From positions 1 to 6,841 of the forward strand of contig NZ_CALHGC010000037.1 in the NCBI RefSeq assembly GCF_938029485.1: a stretch of 6,841 nucleotides of DNA, in the 5' to 3' direction. Position 1 is the first letter of the stretch, and every line of letters begins with the position of its first letter. Under the pieces are notes generated by a model that was given only the letters and a program-made list of their open reading frames with translations, was not told the DNA's origin and did no database searches. Below, piece after piece: positions 5,909 through 6,841 of this stretch. A program made the position numbers and the translations under genes. The DNA is from an uncultured Treponema sp. (GTDB lineage Bacteria; Spirochaetota; Spirochaetia; Treponematales; Treponemataceae).

Positions 5909-6841
5909 TTGAAAGAAAAAGAACATTTAAATTTCATCAGTGTTGCAGCAATGTATGTAGGCGTAATAGTCGGGGCAGGATTTGCGTCGGGAAGGGAAAC
6001 ATGGCAGTTCTTCGGAATATTTGGAGAAGATGGTTTCAAAGGTTCTATTCTTGCAGGGTGTGCCTTTGCTGTACTGGCTTTCATGATTGGTTTTCTGGCT
6101 GCTGAACTGAAAACTGAAGATATGGGAAGGATAATATCGTTAGTTGACAATAAAAAAATAACGGAAAGCATAGGTTGTTTTATGGCGGTTTTTCTCTTTA
6201 CGACCATTATCTCTATGACAGCTGCAGGAGGATCTTTTTTATATCAGCAATTCGGGATTCACAAAGCCATAGGTGGAGGAATAATTGCAGTACTGGTAGC
6301 TGTTACTGTATTGGGTGATTTTAAGAGAATTTCCGGATTTTTTAAATATATAGTTCCGATTCTCTTTGCCGTGGTAATGGGTATGTGTTTCTACATAATA
6401 CTGTCCGGTACCGAACAAAGTGGAAAAACCTATAATTTTCAGCAACCGGAAATAATCTCTTCTTGGTATGTGGCTGCACCGCTTTATGTCGCTTATAACT
6501 CTTTAGGAATGATTCCAATGGGATCTGCAACTTGCCTTAATGCCAAGAATAGAAAGCATGCGATGGCAGGGTCTATAATCGGTGGATTACTTTTGGGTGC
6601 AATGACCTTTACTTTGGTTGCAGCACTTCAAAAGGATATGGCATTTAGTGCAAGTTTAGATCTTCCTATGCTGGGTTTTTCCGCAAGGATTTCAATTCCG
6701 GTAAATATTGTCTACGGAATCGCTCTTTATGTGTCAATATATTCAGCTGCTACCAGTGTATTTTATGGTTTTACCATGAAGATTCCGGACAAGCCCTATA
6801 AGAAGAAAGTGATTTTAATCGCTGTTTTGATAGGGTATCTT
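5909..6841 (+). CDS. YkvI-family membrane protein (APC-type transporter), 3' end outside the window
   Basis: The frame from TTG at 5909 stays open for 311 codons to the window edge. The family is typically about 340-360 residues, so only a short C-terminal piece is missing. It is a polytopic cytoplasmic-membrane protein related to Bacillus YkvI (COG3814), in the wider APC transporter superfamily; substrate unknown. The hallmark is VGAGFASGRE at residues 21-30 in the first helix, a glycine-rich unwound-helix motif. About nine hydrophobic segments are visible (roughly 10-26, 44-64, 88-105, 116-135, 145-165, 187-205, 219-240, 259-288, 300 onward). A conserved-looking polar stretch Y-N-S-L-G-M-I-P-M-G sits at 196-205. 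It follows the acidic hypothetical gene by 10 bases. GC is low and all five arginine codons seen are AGA or AGG, matching that neighbour and not the permease. The best guess for the source is a low-GC Firmicute. Confidence 0.88.
   Translation, partial: MKEKEHLNFISVAAMYVGVIVGAGFASGRETWQFFGIFGEDGFKGSILAGCAFAVLAFMIGFLAAELKTEDMGRIISLVDNKKITESIGCFMAVFLFTTIISMTAAGGSFLYQQFGIHKAIGGGIIAVLVAVTVLGDFKRISGFFKYIVPILFAVVMGMCFYIILSGTEQSGKTYNFQQPEIISSWYVAAPLYVAYNSLGMIPMGSATCLNAKNRKHAMAGSIIGGLLLGAMTFTLVAALQKDMAFSASLDLPMLGFSARISIPVNIVYGIALYVSIYSAATSVFYGFTMKIPDKPYKKKVILIAVLIGYL

Noticed and set aside
5902..6105. A 67-codon frame starting at GTG 5902
   Set aside because: The overlapping frame from TTG 5909 encodes the YkvI hallmark motif and stays open for over 900 bases. 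The GTG at 5902 overlaps the Shine-Dalgarno.
5887..6207. A 106-codon minus-strand frame
   Set aside because: It is antisense to the YkvI-family gene, without a start signal or recognisable features.

Overview
The window looks like two pieces of DNA of different origin. Bases 1 to about 5320 have moderate to high GC (about 35-58% in the 60-base lines I counted by hand) and carry five complete genes plus the first codons of a sixth. From about 5330 to the end, GC is about 32-43% and arginine codons change from mostly CGN to almost all AGA/AGG. The left part is best explained as a spirochaete, probably Treponema-like. That rests on remembered resemblance of the gene types, not on a marker gene, and is only moderately secure. 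The right part looks like a low-GC Firmicute. The join lies close to 5320-5345, so the contig is either a recent insertion or rearrangement, or an assembly chimera.

Region 1 (1-2627, minus strand) is a probable membrane-lipid or glycolipid operon. Its first gene encodes an unusual two-domain protein: an N-terminal family 8 glycosyltransferase joined to a C-terminal PlsC-type acyltransferase. Nineteen bases later comes a second, stand-alone PlsC-type acyltransferase. Then, at the window edge, come the first codons of a possible third gene. A plausible but unproven role is building an acylated glycolipid at the cytoplasmic membrane.

Region 2 (2628-3835, plus strand) holds a divergently transcribed exported helical protein with TPR-like repeats, and a 54-residue protein resembling the DUF104/AF2212 antitoxin-like family. 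The small protein has its own good promoter and ribosome binding site but no toxin beside it.

Region 3 (3863-5358, minus strand) is a self-contained unit: a promoter-like site, a strong Shine-Dalgarno, a GntP-family sugar-acid permease, and a 14-bp hairpin terminator with a T tract.

Region 4 (about 5336-6841, plus strand) has an acidic hypothetical protein whose natural start is missing, followed 10 bases later by a YkvI-family membrane protein that runs off the window. The YkvI gene starts at TTG with a good Shine-Dalgarno.

I saw no RNA genes, CRISPR array, insertion sequence or long repeat. No gene-free stretch exceeds 300 bases. The most noteworthy items are the glycosyltransferase-acyltransferase fusion and the abrupt junction near 5330. 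I do not see convincing evidence of an undescribed defence or other novel system.
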